Positions 15,804 to 23,750 of a stretch of DNA of 36,866 nucleotides are shown here, one piece after another. The first letter of the stretch is position 1, and the number at the start of each line of letters is the position of its first letter. The stretch lies in assembly GCA_022616105.1 (NCBI GenBank), contig JAKEFL010000036.1, positions 1 through 36,866 on the forward strand, written 5' to 3'. The notes under the pieces were generated by a model. That model saw only the letters and a list, made by a program, of their open reading frames with translations. It was not told the DNA's origin and made no database searches. Source of the DNA: Anaerolineae bacterium. Its GTDB lineage: Bacteria > Chloroflexota > Anaerolineae > Anaerolineales > Villigracilaceae. Made by a program: the position numbers and the translations under genes.

Positions 15804-16531
15804 CAGTTCTCGATCTTTCCATCATCATACCAGCGTATAATGAAGAAGCCCTGATCGTAAACACTCTGGAGAGTTTGCGATCCTATATGACAGCTCGGCC
15901 TGAACAATATGAGATCATCGTCGTGGACGATGGCAGCCATGATAAAACTGTTCCTTTCATTGAGGAATGGCAGAAAAAAAGTGGCACAGGTTCGCGGCTT
16001 TTGATCAATCAAAAGAATATGGGAAAAGGATTCTCTATTCGACGCGGCGTGATGGAGAGCCGTGGGCAGTATGTGATTTTCATCGATGCTGACCTGCCGT
16101 ATGAGTTATATGCCATTGATGATTTTTTGAAGGCTTTAAAAAATGGCAATGATCTTGCAGTGGGCTCGCGCGTTTTGCCTGGTTCGGAGGTAAAGGGAGT
16201 GCCTGCGTATCGATATGTTGCCGGTCAGATTTTTTCCCTGATGGTGCAGGCAGTTCTTTTTACCGGCCTGCCAGATACTCAATGTGGATTCAAGAGTTTT
16301 AAGTCTGAAGCCGCCAGGGAAATCTTTCGCAGGGTAAGTATCGATGGTTTTGGCTTTGATGTGGAAATGCTTTTCGTGGCGCGCAAATTAAAGTTTGCCA
16401 TTCAGCCTGTTGCTGTGCATATGATCGAACACCGTCAACGCAGCCGCGTCCGCCTGGTGAATGACTCACTCAAGATGTTTCTAAACCTGTTTATGGTCCG
16501 TTGGATGGATTGGCAGGGCAAATATGACTGA
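15800..16531 (+). CDS. polyprenyl-phosphate sugar synthase-like GT2 (dolichyl-P-glucose/mannose synthase type)
   Basis: A 243-aa GT2 enzyme expected to transfer a sugar from a nucleotide donor to a polyprenyl phosphate at the cytoplasmic face. Motifs are LSIIIPAYNEEALI, IIVVDDGSHDKT, KNMGKGFSIRRGVMESRG, IDADLPYE (DAD metal site) and DTQCGFKSFKSEAA, the dolichyl-P-sugar synthase signature DxQCGFK. The end (RRVSIDGFGFDVEMLFVARKL) also fits this subfamily. It starts in a 4-bp overlap with the GT39 gene, so the donor maker and the user are translationally coupled, which is good contextual support. The sugar is not deducible. Confidence 0.88.
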   Translation: MTVLDLSIIIPAYNEEALIVNTLESLRSYMTARPEQYEIIVVDDGSHDKTVPFIEEWQKKSGTGSRLLINQKNMGKGFSIRRGVMESRGQYVIFIDADLPYELYAIDDFLKALKNGNDLAVGSRVLPGSEVKGVPAYRYVAGQIFSLMVQAVLFTGLPDTQCGFKSFKSEAAREIFRRVSIDGFGFDVEMLFVARKLKFAIQPVAVHMIEHRQRSRVRLVNDSLKMFLNLFMVRWMDWQGKYD

Positions 16532-16552
16532 ATATGCTGCAAAAGTTTTTTC

Positions 16553-16620
16553 ACCGCGAAGGCGCGAAGAGCGCCAAGATTTTTTAAGTGTTTTCTTCGT
16601 GTCTTTCTTTTCTTCGCGGT
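16553..16620. repeat. ACCGCGAAG/CTTCGCGGT hairpin repeat
   Basis: Outer 9-bp arms at 16553-16561 and 16612-16620; an inner hairpin GGCGC/GCGCC at 16561-16575. It occupies the gap between the polyprenyl-phosphate sugar synthase and the methyltransferase. Confidence 0.85.
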
Positions 16621-16657
16621 AAGGATTTGTACAGTAAATCTATTAGGAGATCATAGT

Positions 16658-17401
16658 TTGTCTTTCGATTACGACTCTGTCGCGGGTGATTATCAATATC
16701 GCGCTTTACATTCGGGGCATCCGATGCAGCGCTTTTGGCATGGTGGCAAACTGACCATGATCAATCAACTGATCCGTCCGCATTTAAAAGCGGACTCGCG
16801 CCTGCTTGAAATTGGTTGTGGAGCAGGCAACTTGCTTTTACAGTCTACAGTACGCGGTAGTTATCCGGTCGCGCTTGACCTGGCGATGCAGGCATTGACC
16901 TTCGTCCGTTCGCGTTTGCGGGAAGCGCAATCAGGTTCAGAAGCGCCGCGCGATTTTATGTGCCTCCAATCTGTTGGTGAATTATTGCCAATGGCCAGTG
17001 GCAGTTTTGATTGTGTTTTGCTTTCCGAAGTGATAGAACATCTTGAAGCGCCGCAAATTTCCATTAAGGAGGCAGCGCGTGTGCTTCGTCCGGGCGGGCG
17101 GCTTTTAGTGACCACGCCCAATTATCGCAGTCTATGGCCCCTCATGGAACGCGTGGTGGATATGTTGAACATGGCTCCAAAAATGGCTGGTGAACAACAC
17201 ATCAGTCGCTTTTATCCTGCTTCTCTGAAACGTTTGCTGATTGAAGCTGGCCTGAGCATTGAGTACTTTGGTACGATCTATAACCTAAGTCCGTTCCTGG
17301 CTTTGTTTTCCCCAAAATGGGCTGGCCGTCAGTTGGATCGTGAACTTGATGGCCGCGCTTCGCTGGGTATGATCCTGGTGGCGGTGGCAGTCAAACCTTG
17401 A
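16658..17401 (+). CDS. class I SAM-dependent methyltransferase
   Basis: A 247-aa Methyltransf_11-type enzyme. Motif I is LLEIGCGAGNLL (about 49-60), the acidic end of strand 2 is ALDLAMQAL, motif II/III is FDCVLLSEVIEHLEAP, and VLRPGGRLLVTTPNY follows. The start codon is TTG; AGGAGA at 16644-16649, about 8 nt upstream, fixes it. It lies between glycan genes and most probably methylates a sugar or a polyprenyl-linked intermediate. The gene is 126 bp downstream of the previous one, with a hairpin repeat in the gap, so it may have its own promoter or be separated by attenuation. Confidence 0.85.
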   Translation: MSFDYDSVAGDYQYRALHSGHPMQRFWHGGKLTMINQLIRPHLKADSRLLEIGCGAGNLLLQSTVRGSYPVALDLAMQALTFVRSRLREAQSGSEAPRDFMCLQSVGELLPMASGSFDCVLLSEVIEHLEAPQISIKEAARVLRPGGRLLVTTPNYRSLWPLMERVVDMLNMAPKMAGEQHISRFYPASLKRLLIEAGLSIEYFGTIYNLSPFLALFSPKWAGRQLDRELDGRASLGMILVAVAVKP

Positions 17402-17420
17402 ATCTTCGGACCGAATAAAC

Positions 17421-18875
17421 ATGAAACAAAAATTTTCTGAAGAGCAATGGTTATGGCTGGCTCTTTTTCTTGGTGTGCTCACTACATCCATTGGGCTGGC
17501 GTTATTTGCCTATCTCGGAACCTTTTCACGCTATACGAGCGATGATTACTGCCTCTCCGCCTTTTTTCTAACCGATGATCTTGTAGACCAAATGACGCGC
17601 CGATATTATGTATCTTCAAACCGGTATACGAATATTCTCTTTATTGGTCTTGTTGATAAAATCTTTGGCTGGTATAACGTGGCGATCCTGCCAGCGTTAA
17701 TGTTGATCCTGTTTGTGCTGGGACTATATCTCTTGTTGAAAGAGATGGAACGCATCCTTGTCCTGGGGTGGAACAGTTGGATGATTTTATTCCTGGCTTC
17801 TTTAGTTGCCCTTTTTTCTGTCTTGCAGGCTCCTGCCTTGTATGAAACTCTCTATTGGCGCGCGGGTATGACATCTCATTTCGCGCCACTGGTATTTATT
17901 CCTTTTTTCGGCGCGTTTTTATTGAGACAGATCAGGCTCACAGATGAAAGTATTCCTTCCATTTGGATTCAAATGGTATGTTTGATCGGTCCTCTGGTTA
18001 TAGGAGGTCTTTCCGAACCTCCGACCACTGTCATGATTACAATCTTAATTCTTGGGATCTTTGCAACATGGATTTGGGGAAAGGGAGGATTTCGTAGATC
18101 GACACTGATCCTTTTACTATGGTCTTTAGCTGGCGCGTTCCTGGCATTGGCGGCATTAGCATTGGCTCCTGCCAATTCACTACGACTGGGTAATCCTCCT
18201 CCTGGTTTATTTGAACTTGCTTCCAGAATTCTGGTCTTTCCGTTTGAATTTATCCTGGACACTTTGCGAACACGCCCTACGCCTACACTCGTTTCTGTTA
18301 TGATGCCGGCGGTCCTTTTTTATGTGCATTATTCTCATTCCTCCCGAAATATTTCCAACGAAGCGCGCAACCGGCTTGGAATTCTCATGATTGCCATGGT
18401 TCTGATTGCATATCTGCTTATCGCTGCCAGTTTCGCGCCGAGTGCCTATGGACAGTCCTACCCGATTGGGCGCGCGCGTTTTACTGGCAGGCTGCTGATG
18501 ACAAGTGCGTTGATAGCGGATGGCGCATTGCTGGGTATACTACTATCAAACGTAAGAGTGAAATTTTTTCAATCCATTTACGTTCGCCGTTTTGCGATCC
18601 TTGTGTTGATGATCCTTGCGCTCTACCCTATACGGACAGCCTGGCAGACCTCCATGGAGATTCCCGCTTATCAACAGCGCGCCGCCGCCTGGGATGAACG
18701 TGATTCCGAAATCCGCGCGTTGAAGGCCCAGGGCGTTCGCGATCTGATCGTGCCATTTCTTCCAGATGACCAGATCCAGGATTTAGGTGATCGTACCGGA
18801 TTCAGACTCAACCGTTGTGCTGCGGCACTATATGGAGTAGATTCGATCCTGGCTGTTCCCATGGGAGAGGAATAA
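17421..18875 (+). CDS. polytopic membrane protein, DUF6056-like, possible GT-C glycosyltransferase
   Basis: A 484-aa protein with about 11 hydrophobic segments. The first loop has TFSRYTSDDYCLSAFF, followed by RRYYVSSNRYTNILFIGLVD. This Ser-Asp-Asp-Tyr loop and NRY segment resemble uncharacterised membrane proteins of polysaccharide loci (DUF6056 type, from memory). The short C-terminal soluble tail carries DLIVPFLPDDQIQDLGDR. The acidic pair in the first loop is where GT-C enzymes keep their catalytic residue, so a transferase role is plausible but not shown. It is 19 bp from the methyltransferase and 6 bp from the sulfotransferase, so clearly operonic. Confidence 0.65.
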   Translation: MKQKFSEEQWLWLALFLGVLTTSIGLALFAYLGTFSRYTSDDYCLSAFFLTDDLVDQMTRRYYVSSNRYTNILFIGLVDKIFGWYNVAILPALMLILFVLGLYLLLKEMERILVLGWNSWMILFLASLVALFSVLQAPALYETLYWRAGMTSHFAPLVFIPFFGAFLLRQIRLTDESIPSIWIQMVCLIGPLVIGGLSEPPTTVMITILILGIFATWIWGKGGFRRSTLILLLWSLAGAFLALAALALAPANSLRLGNPPPGLFELASRILVFPFEFILDTLRTRPTPTLVSVMMPAVLFYVHYSHSSRNISNEARNRLGILMIAMVLIAYLLIAASFAPSAYGQSYPIGRARFTGRLLMTSALIADGALLGILLSNVRVKFFQSIYVRRFAILVLMILALYPIRTAWQTSMEIPAYQQRAAAWDERDSEIRALKAQGVRDLIVPFLPDDQIQDLGDRTGFRLNRCAAALYGVDSILAVPMGEE

Positions 18876-18881
18876 AGTAAG

Positions 18882-19811
18882 ATGGAAGACCTCGAACTTA
18901 GTCCCATCCTTGTCACAGGCGCGCATCGCAGCGGGACCACATGGATCGGCAAGATGCTTGCTCTGGATCCGTCCACTGCATATATCAGCGAGCCGCTAAA
19001 CGTCTGGCATCGCCCCGGCGTTTTTCGCGCGCCGGTAAAACATTGGTATCAATATATTAGTGATGAAAATGAGAGTGAATTTCTCCCGGCATTTAATGAA
19101 TTGCTCGAATTTGAATATCATCTTTGGAAAGAGATTCGTTCCATCCGTTCGCTTAAGGATTTCCTGCGAATGGGGCGGGACTTCAGGATTTTCTATTATG
19201 GCTTGGAGGAAGGACGGCGCGCGCTTCTCAAGGATCCGTTCGCGGTCTTTTCTGCGGCGTGGTTTGCACGGAAGTTGAATTTCAAAGTGGTGATCTCAGT
19301 GCGGCATCCTTTGGGATTTGCCAGCAGCCTTAAACGCCTCAATTGGTCTTTTGATTTTCAGGATCTGTTGGATCAGCCTCTGCTAATGCGCGATCATCTC
19401 GAAGCTTATCGATCACAAATGGGCTCTGTCAAATCGGACAATGTCATTGGACAAGCAGCATTGTTATGGAAGCTGATCTACAACACGGTTCATTCCAGCC
19501 TCAGCCTGAATCCCGATTTCATCATCGTTCGCCACGAAGACTTTTCGCGCGACCCTGTAAATGGATTCCGTAATCTGTATGCGTCTCTTGGTCTTGACTA
19601 TACCCATCATGTCGAGAAAATCATTCTGGATTCCAGCAGTTCTGAAAACCCAATGGAACCATCTCGTAAAAAAGTTCATGATATTAGGCTTGATAGCCGC
19701 GCCAGCATGGACAACTGGAAGAAGCGCCTGACCGAAGATGAGATCAAACGAGTCCGCGAGATGACCTGGGAAACCTCACAATTGTTTTATACCGAGGCAG
19801 AGTGGGCATGA
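18882..19811 (+). CDS. sulfotransferase family protein (second in locus)
   Basis: A 309-aa protein with the PAPS 5'-phosphosulfate loop GAHRSGTTWIGKML at about 13-26. The putative 3'-phosphate motif VVISVRHPLGFASSLKRL lies near residue 140, where RHP replaces the usual RDP, as in the Sulfotransfer_3 branch. Later FIIVRHEDFSRDP and FRNLYASLGLDY match the family's PLYEDL-type region. It is distant from the sulfotransferase at 757, whose motifs differ, so this is not a recent duplication. It overlaps the downstream GT2 gene by 10 bp, which ties sulfation to chain synthesis. The acceptor is unknown. Confidence 0.85.
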   Translation: MEDLELSPILVTGAHRSGTTWIGKMLALDPSTAYISEPLNVWHRPGVFRAPVKHWYQYISDENESEFLPAFNELLEFEYHLWKEIRSIRSLKDFLRMGRDFRIFYYGLEEGRRALLKDPFAVFSAAWFARKLNFKVVISVRHPLGFASSLKRLNWSFDFQDLLDQPLLMRDHLEAYRSQMGSVKSDNVIGQAALLWKLIYNTVHSSLSLNPDFIIVRHEDFSRDPVNGFRNLYASLGLDYTHHVEKIILDSSSSENPMEPSRKKVHDIRLDSRASMDNWKKRLTEDEIKRVREMTWETSQLFYTEAEWA

Positions 19812-20644
19812 CAGATCAACCGCTTGTCACCATTATCACACCCTCATTCAATCAGGCGCGTTATCTCGAAGCGACGATCCAATCTGTGATTTTGCAGGAT
19901 TATCCGCGTATTGAATACACGATCGTAGATGGCGGCTCGAATGACGGGAGTGTTGACATCATCAAGAAATATGAAATGCCTCTGGAGTCCGACAGCTCAT
20001 CGTACTCGCAGGGTATGCTGTCGGAGAACCAGAAACACGCAGTGAATTGGTGGGTAAGTGAAAAAGATAAAGGTCAGACGGATGCTATCAACAAGGGATT
20101 TGCGCGTGCGAAGGGTGAAATCCTCGCGTGGATCAACTCCGACGATACCTATGAACCTGGCGCCGTCAGCGCGGCTGTTAAGTATTTGCAGGGACATCCT
20201 GAAGTGGGCATGGTATATGGTGACTGCAACTTTATCAATGAAGATGGACGCGTGATCGGCAAGTTCGGTTCGGCTCAGACAAATTATCGTTTGCTCCGTC
20301 AGGGGTATGCTCATATCCCGCAACAGACCATGTTCTTCCGCGCCGATTTGTGGAAGCAGGTCGGTCCGCTGGATCCATCATTTTATTTTGCAATGGATTA
20401 TGATTTGTGGACTCGCATCGCAGCGCGCGCAGAGATCAAATATGTGCCGCAGACCTGGGCAAACTTCCGCTTGCATACTTCCGGTAAGACGATAGCGGCT
20501 GACGACCGTTGCTGGCCTGAGATGATCCGTGTCCATTATCGTGACGGTGGCAGTTTTTTTTCGATCATCGTTGCAAAGTATTACATCCGCAAATTGATCG
20601 CACCTTTGTGGAATTGGCGGCGACGTAGAATGTTGAAAATGTGA
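19802..20644 (+). CDS. GT2 family glycosyltransferase with in-frame palindrome insertion
   Basis: A 280-aa GT-A glycosyltransferase, paralogous to the gene at 13248. Shared parts are VTIITPSFNQARYLEATIQS, VDGGSNDGS, then WWVSEKDKGQTDAINKGFARA and KGEILAWINSDDTYEPG. The paralogue passes directly from IIKKYENHLA to YWVSEKD. Here about 22 residues (59-80, MPLESDSSSYSQGML...) are inserted, and the DNA under them (19983-20030) is a hairpin of the TGGAGT family. The insertion lies on a surface loop between the second strand/helix and the WVSEKD segment, so activity could survive. It overlaps the sulfotransferase by 10 bp and is the last gene before the repeat cluster at 20651. Confidence 0.87.
   Translation: MGMTDQPLVTIITPSFNQARYLEATIQSVILQDYPRIEYTIVDGGSNDGSVDIIKKYEMPLESDSSSYSQGMLSENQKHAVNWWVSEKDKGQTDAINKGFARAKGEILAWINSDDTYEPGAVSAAVKYLQGHPEVGMVYGDCNFINEDGRVIGKFGSAQTNYRLLRQGYAHIPQQTMFFRADLWKQVGPLDPSFYFAMDYDLWTRIAARAEIKYVPQTWANFRLHTSGKTIAADDRCWPEMIRVHYRDGGSFFSIIVAKYYIRKLIAPLWNWRRRRMLKM
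19983..20030. repeat. TGGAGT-family palindrome inside a GT2 gene
   Basis: TGGAGT then CCGACAGC (19989-19996) pairs with GCTGTCGG (20017-20024) and an imperfect outer arm AGAACCA. The left part TGGAGTCCGAC is identical to that of the copy at 13178. It encodes the extra segment absent from the paralogue. Confidence 0.85.
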
Positions 20645-20650
20645 TGATTC

Positions 20651-20765
20651 GTTGGTCGAGTAGGCGGTGCTTGTCGCCATATCGAGACCAACAGGTAACA
20701 GAAATACTTTTTGTAACAGGTGGTCTCGATACAACCCTCGAAAAGCGCTCGGGTCTACTCGACCA
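20651..20765. repeat. paired hairpins (GTTGGTCGAGTAG family) forming one large inverted repeat
   Basis: The first hairpin has arms GTTGGTC (20651-20657) and GACCAAC (20686-20692). The second runs from TGGTC at 20721 to GACCA at 20765. The two units are also inverted relative to each other: GGTCGAGTAG (20654-20663) is complementary to CTACTCGACC (20755-20764). Confidence 0.85.
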
Positions 20766-20782
20766 TCCTTATCAAGGAATTT

Positions 20783-21430
20783 ATGAATTGGCTGTTTTCT
20801 CCTCCATCCATTGATGATCTTACTCGTTTGCTAAAAGCGTGGCGGTTCTGGTCTTTGGGCGCGGTGATCGGCGCGGTGATCGGCGCGGCAGTTTTTTATG
20901 TTGCTCCACCGCCGTATCGTGCACAAGCCACAGTCCTTGTGGATTTCAATCTCGAACAAGCCTGGCCCCAGGAAACGGATCGCCAGCAATTCTTTTATCT
21001 CGAACGGGAGACGCGTAAGTTGGAGGAGATTGCATGGTCTGATAATGTGATGCGGGCGGTGGCTGACAGCGCTGGGTCGATAACCGTTAATGAATTGCGC
21101 GATAAAAAGTTAGAACTCAGCCAGCCTGCAGAGGGCGGATGGCACTTTTACGCAACTGATCATGATCCTCAAAGCGCAGAACAACTGGCATCTGTATGGG
21201 CGCAGGCTTTCGCTGAGCAGGCGAGTGAAAATATCAAAAATTCTGCGGGATTGAATTCACTTATTCAGATCGAAGTGACACAAGATGAGAACCTGCCTGT
21301 TGAAAGAAGTGTTTCTCTGAGCGAATATTTACTGGCTGGCTCGATTGGATTTCTCCTTTTGAGTTCCTTCTTCATTTTGTTTTTTCCCTCACCCCAACCC
21401 TCTCCCACGCTTCGCGGGGAGAGGGAGTAA
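20783..21430 (+). CDS. short Wzz-like chain-length/tyrosine-kinase-modulator protein
   Basis: A 215-aa protein with two membrane helices: one near residues 22-45 (FWSLGAVIGAVIGAAVFYVAP) and one near 186-205 (YLLAGSIGFLLLSSFFIL). Between them is an extracytoplasmic region that opens with YRAQATVLVDFN. This is the Wzz/PCP organisation in a short form without the long coiled coil or a kinase domain. ATG at 20783 is preceded by AAGGAA; the frame is open from 20720 only through a repeat. The C-terminal 14 residues (SPQPSPTLRGERE) and the stop codon come from the hairpin repeat at 21386-21428, so the natural C-terminus was replaced. It is followed after 7 bp by the ligase-like gene, as expected for a chain-assembly pair. 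Confidence 0.75.
   Translation: MNWLFSPPSIDDLTRLLKAWRFWSLGAVIGAVIGAAVFYVAPPPYRAQATVLVDFNLEQAWPQETDRQQFFYLERETRKLEEIAWSDNVMRAVADSAGSITVNELRDKKLELSQPAEGGWHFYATDHDPQSAEQLASVWAQAFAEQASENIKNSAGLNSLIQIEVTQDENLPVERSVSLSEYLLAGSIGFLLLSSFFILFFPSPQPSPTLRGERE
21386..21428. repeat. CCCTCACC...CCCTCTCCC/GGGAGAGGG hairpin at the 3' end of the Wzz-like gene
   Basis: Nine-bp arms at 21398-21406 and 21417-21425. It has the same CCCTCACCCC lead-in as the element at 14771. It supplies the last codons of the Wzz-like gene. Confidence 0.85.
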
Positions 21431-21437
21431 AGCACAT

Positions 21438-22904
21438 ATGAAAAACTCAATGCTCTCTGTGGCGAAGATCACGCGCTTTCTATGGGGCGCGGCGTTGTTC
21501 ACTTTGCCTGTTACAAGTTTTCGTTACTTTCCATTTCTTGGCGAAACTACTTATGTTCGCCCTCTTTCTTTTTATCCTATCGCGTTTCTCCTTCCACTTT
21601 TGCTCATCCAATTCTGGCGTGGAAAATTATCGCTTCTACGCGCGGGCGCGGTGACTCCGCTTACAGTGTTTGTGTTGTTCGTTTTAGCGGCGACCAGCCT
21701 GGGGGCGCTGCTTGATCCGCTCCCATTGCGCGGACAGGAGTACACGGGCCGCGCGATCCGTGCATGGGCAACGCTAATCATCGGCTTATACTTTTTTGTT
21801 TCGGCAGTGTGGATGAACCGCAGCGAAGATGATTTGCGCTTCACAGTTACATGGCTGATGGCTGGCTTCGTGATGGATGTGTCGTGGAGCGGTGTTCAGT
21901 CGCTTGCGTTCTACACACCGCTTCTTGAAAAAGTGACAGTAACGCACTGGCAGCGCGCCTTCTCGATGCGTGAATTGGTGCGGACCAATCGTGTTTCAGG
22001 CATGGCTTATGAACCTGCCTGGCTCGCGGGTCAAATCGTCACTGTTTATCTGCCTTTTCTATTCGCAGCGCTTCTGACCCGCGTACGAGTGACGCGGTTC
22101 AAATGGCTGGAGATTCTCTTGCTGGGTTTTGGAACATTATTGCTGCTCGCGACTTTCTCACGCGGAGGATTGCTAATCGCAATTGTTGCTTCCGTCCTGA
22201 CATTTCTTTTTGCGGGTCGCGCAGAATTACGCGCGGTGTGGAACTGGTTTATCTCAGGCTTTCAAAGTGGAGGGAAATGGCTTTTGCGCGTTGGAGCTTT
22301 GGTTCTAATATTTGGCGCGCTTACAGGTGCAGGATTCTTTTTGAGCCAAAAGGGATACATTACACGTCTTTTCAATACACAGGCTGAGAGTGTTGAAGAA
22401 TTCATCATCAAGAATTCTGCTGGCGCGCGTGCTGCGTATACTTTTAGTGCGCTGGGTGCTTATAACGAGAGTCCATTAACAGGTGTGGGACTCGGCGCAA
22501 GCGGTCTTTATATTTATGACAACCTGCCGGATTGGGCGATGACCACCGTACCGGAGATCGCGCGTCAACTCAGCCCCGAAAATCGTTTGTATCCGACTCC
22601 TAAAAACATGTATGCGCGTTTGCTTGCAGAGACAGGTCTGTTCGGGTTCATCCTTTATTTTTCGTTTTTGTTCTCTGTGCTTGGTGACTCGCTGGTAGGA
22701 TTACAGGATAATAAACTATTTATGCATTACCTCGGCATTGCCGGTCTGTTCTCGTTGATTGCAATTGCCCTGTATAATAATACACAAGATTCGTTTGCCA
22801 CACCCAATATCTGGTTGATCCCCGGGGTTGTGACTGGAATCATATCCCACACAAACTTTACTGCTCAAACTGCCATCAGCGGTGCCGAGGGCGGGCAGCA
22901 ATGA
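21438..22904 (+). CDS. O-antigen ligase/polymerase-like membrane protein (Wzy_C type)
   Basis: A 488-aa protein with about 11-12 hydrophobic segments. The segment LLLATFSRGGLLIAIVASVL (about residues 232-251) is the FSRG motif of the WaaL/Wzy family. A large extracytoplasmic loop before the last helices holds NSAGARAAYTFSALGAYNESPLTGVGLGASG, where the P-L-x-G-x-G pattern and nearby Arg residues are characteristic. It would polymerise or ligate lipid-linked glycan at the outer face of the membrane. It starts 7 bp after the Wzz-like gene. Its stop TGA overlaps the GAGGAG ribosome site of the next sulfotransferase, so the last sulfotransferase is translationally linked to it. Confidence 0.8.
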   Translation: MKNSMLSVAKITRFLWGAALFTLPVTSFRYFPFLGETTYVRPLSFYPIAFLLPLLLIQFWRGKLSLLRAGAVTPLTVFVLFVLAATSLGALLDPLPLRGQEYTGRAIRAWATLIIGLYFFVSAVWMNRSEDDLRFTVTWLMAGFVMDVSWSGVQSLAFYTPLLEKVTVTHWQRAFSMRELVRTNRVSGMAYEPAWLAGQIVTVYLPFLFAALLTRVRVTRFKWLEILLLGFGTLLLLATFSRGGLLIAIVASVLTFLFAGRAELRAVWNWFISGFQSGGKWLLRVGALVLIFGALTGAGFFLSQKGYITRLFNTQAESVEEFIIKNSAGARAAYTFSALGAYNESPLTGVGLGASGLYIYDNLPDWAMTTVPEIARQLSPENRLYPTPKNMYARLLAETGLFGFILYFSFLFSVLGDSLVGLQDNKLFMHYLGIAGLFSLIAIALYNNTQDSFATPNIWLIPGVVTGIISHTNFTAQTAISGAEGGQQ

Positions 22905-22913
22905 GGAGAATAG

Positions 22914-23642
22914 ATGATCATACTTTCGGTCGGAATGCCGCGCGCAGGTTCAGGCTGGCACTACAATCTCGTCCACGATCTCATAAAGACCGCAGGTGCT
23001 GCCAATGCGAGTGATATTCGCGAGAAGTATCGATTGCAAGGCATTCTGACAGAAGTCAATAATAACATTGGCGTGCTCTCTGCCCGCAGGCTGGGGATGG
23101 TCACCCTGCCAGCGTTAATGGGGAACACGTTTGTGATCAAGGCACATGCGGGTCCTACTTCGACGTCCCGCTTCCTGCAAAGCCTGGGCCTGCTCCGCAT
23201 CACATACATTTATCGCGACCCGCGCGATGCCATGCTCTCTGCTTTCGAGTATGGCCAGCGCGGACTGCAAAAAGGACGCCCCAATGCCTTTTCGCATCTG
23301 ACAGATTTCCAGAAGAGTCTCGATTTCATTATGGATTATGTACATATCTGGGATCGGTGGACCAGGGAGAGGAATATATTTATTACCCGCTATGAAGACT
23401 TGCAGACAGATTACCATAAAGAAGTCGCGCGCCTGGTGAAGTTCCTCAAATTAAACGGGGACAAGCCGGAAGTTCGAAAAGTGATCGAGGATTATCATCA
23501 GCCAGTAGTGGAGGGGCAAAAGGGTCTGCATTTCAATAAGGGCAAGATCGGTCGTTTCCGTGAGTTTTATCGCGCAGAGGAACAGGAGATCCTGAAAGAA
23601 AAAATGGGCACGTATTTGCCGCGCATGGGGTATGAGATTTAG
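22914..23642 (+). CDS. sulfotransferase domain protein (third in locus)
   Basis: A 242-aa protein. The P-loop region is GMPRAGSGWHYNLVHDLI (about 7-24), a variant of PKSGT with R-A-G-S-G. The 3'-phosphate motif IYRDPRDAMLSAFEYG lies near residue 101. FITRYEDLQTD is next, and the C-terminal KGKIGRFREFYRAEEQEILKEKMG parallels the RxGxxGDW region. It belongs to the same broad branch as the sulfotransferase at 757 but differs in the P-loop. GAGGAG at 22903-22908 fixes the ATG. As the last gene of the plus-strand glycan block, directly behind the ligase-like gene, it probably sulfates the assembled or nascent glycan. Confidence 0.85.
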   Translation: MIILSVGMPRAGSGWHYNLVHDLIKTAGAANASDIREKYRLQGILTEVNNNIGVLSARRLGMVTLPALMGNTFVIKAHAGPTSTSRFLQSLGLLRITYIYRDPRDAMLSAFEYGQRGLQKGRPNAFSHLTDFQKSLDFIMDYVHIWDRWTRERNIFITRYEDLQTDYHKEVARLVKFLKLNGDKPEVRKVIEDYHQPVVEGQKGLHFNKGKIGRFREFYRAEEQEILKEKMGTYLPRMGYEI

Positions 23643-23653
23643 TTTACTTATGC

Positions 23654-23708
23654 TCTCGGCGGCGAGGACGCCGCCGCCTTGAAAAGCCGAAGGTGGACGG
23701 CGGCTTGA
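23654..23708. repeat. GC-rich hairpin repeat
   Basis: CGGCGGCG (23657-23664) pairs with CGCCGCCG (23669-23676). A further GCCGAAGG...CGGCGGC segment can pair with the left arm. It lies between the last sulfotransferase and the sensor kinase. Confidence 0.75.
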
Positions 23709-23737
23709 GCAATTTATTTGCGTAAATTATTTTCGAG

Positions 23738-23743
23738 TATCAT
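23738..23743 (+). promoter_or_regulatory. -10 hexamer TATCAT, leaderless promoter of the sensor kinase
   Basis: TATCAT ends 7 nt before the ATG at 23751, with no Shine-Dalgarno sequence. This favours the ATG over the in-frame TTG at 23718. Confidence 0.45.
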
Positions 23744-23750
23744 TGCAATT

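Noticed and set aside
20720-20782. Upstream start of the Wzz-like gene
   Set aside because: The segment is repeat DNA; ATG at 20783 has AAGGAA before it and the protein begins normally there.
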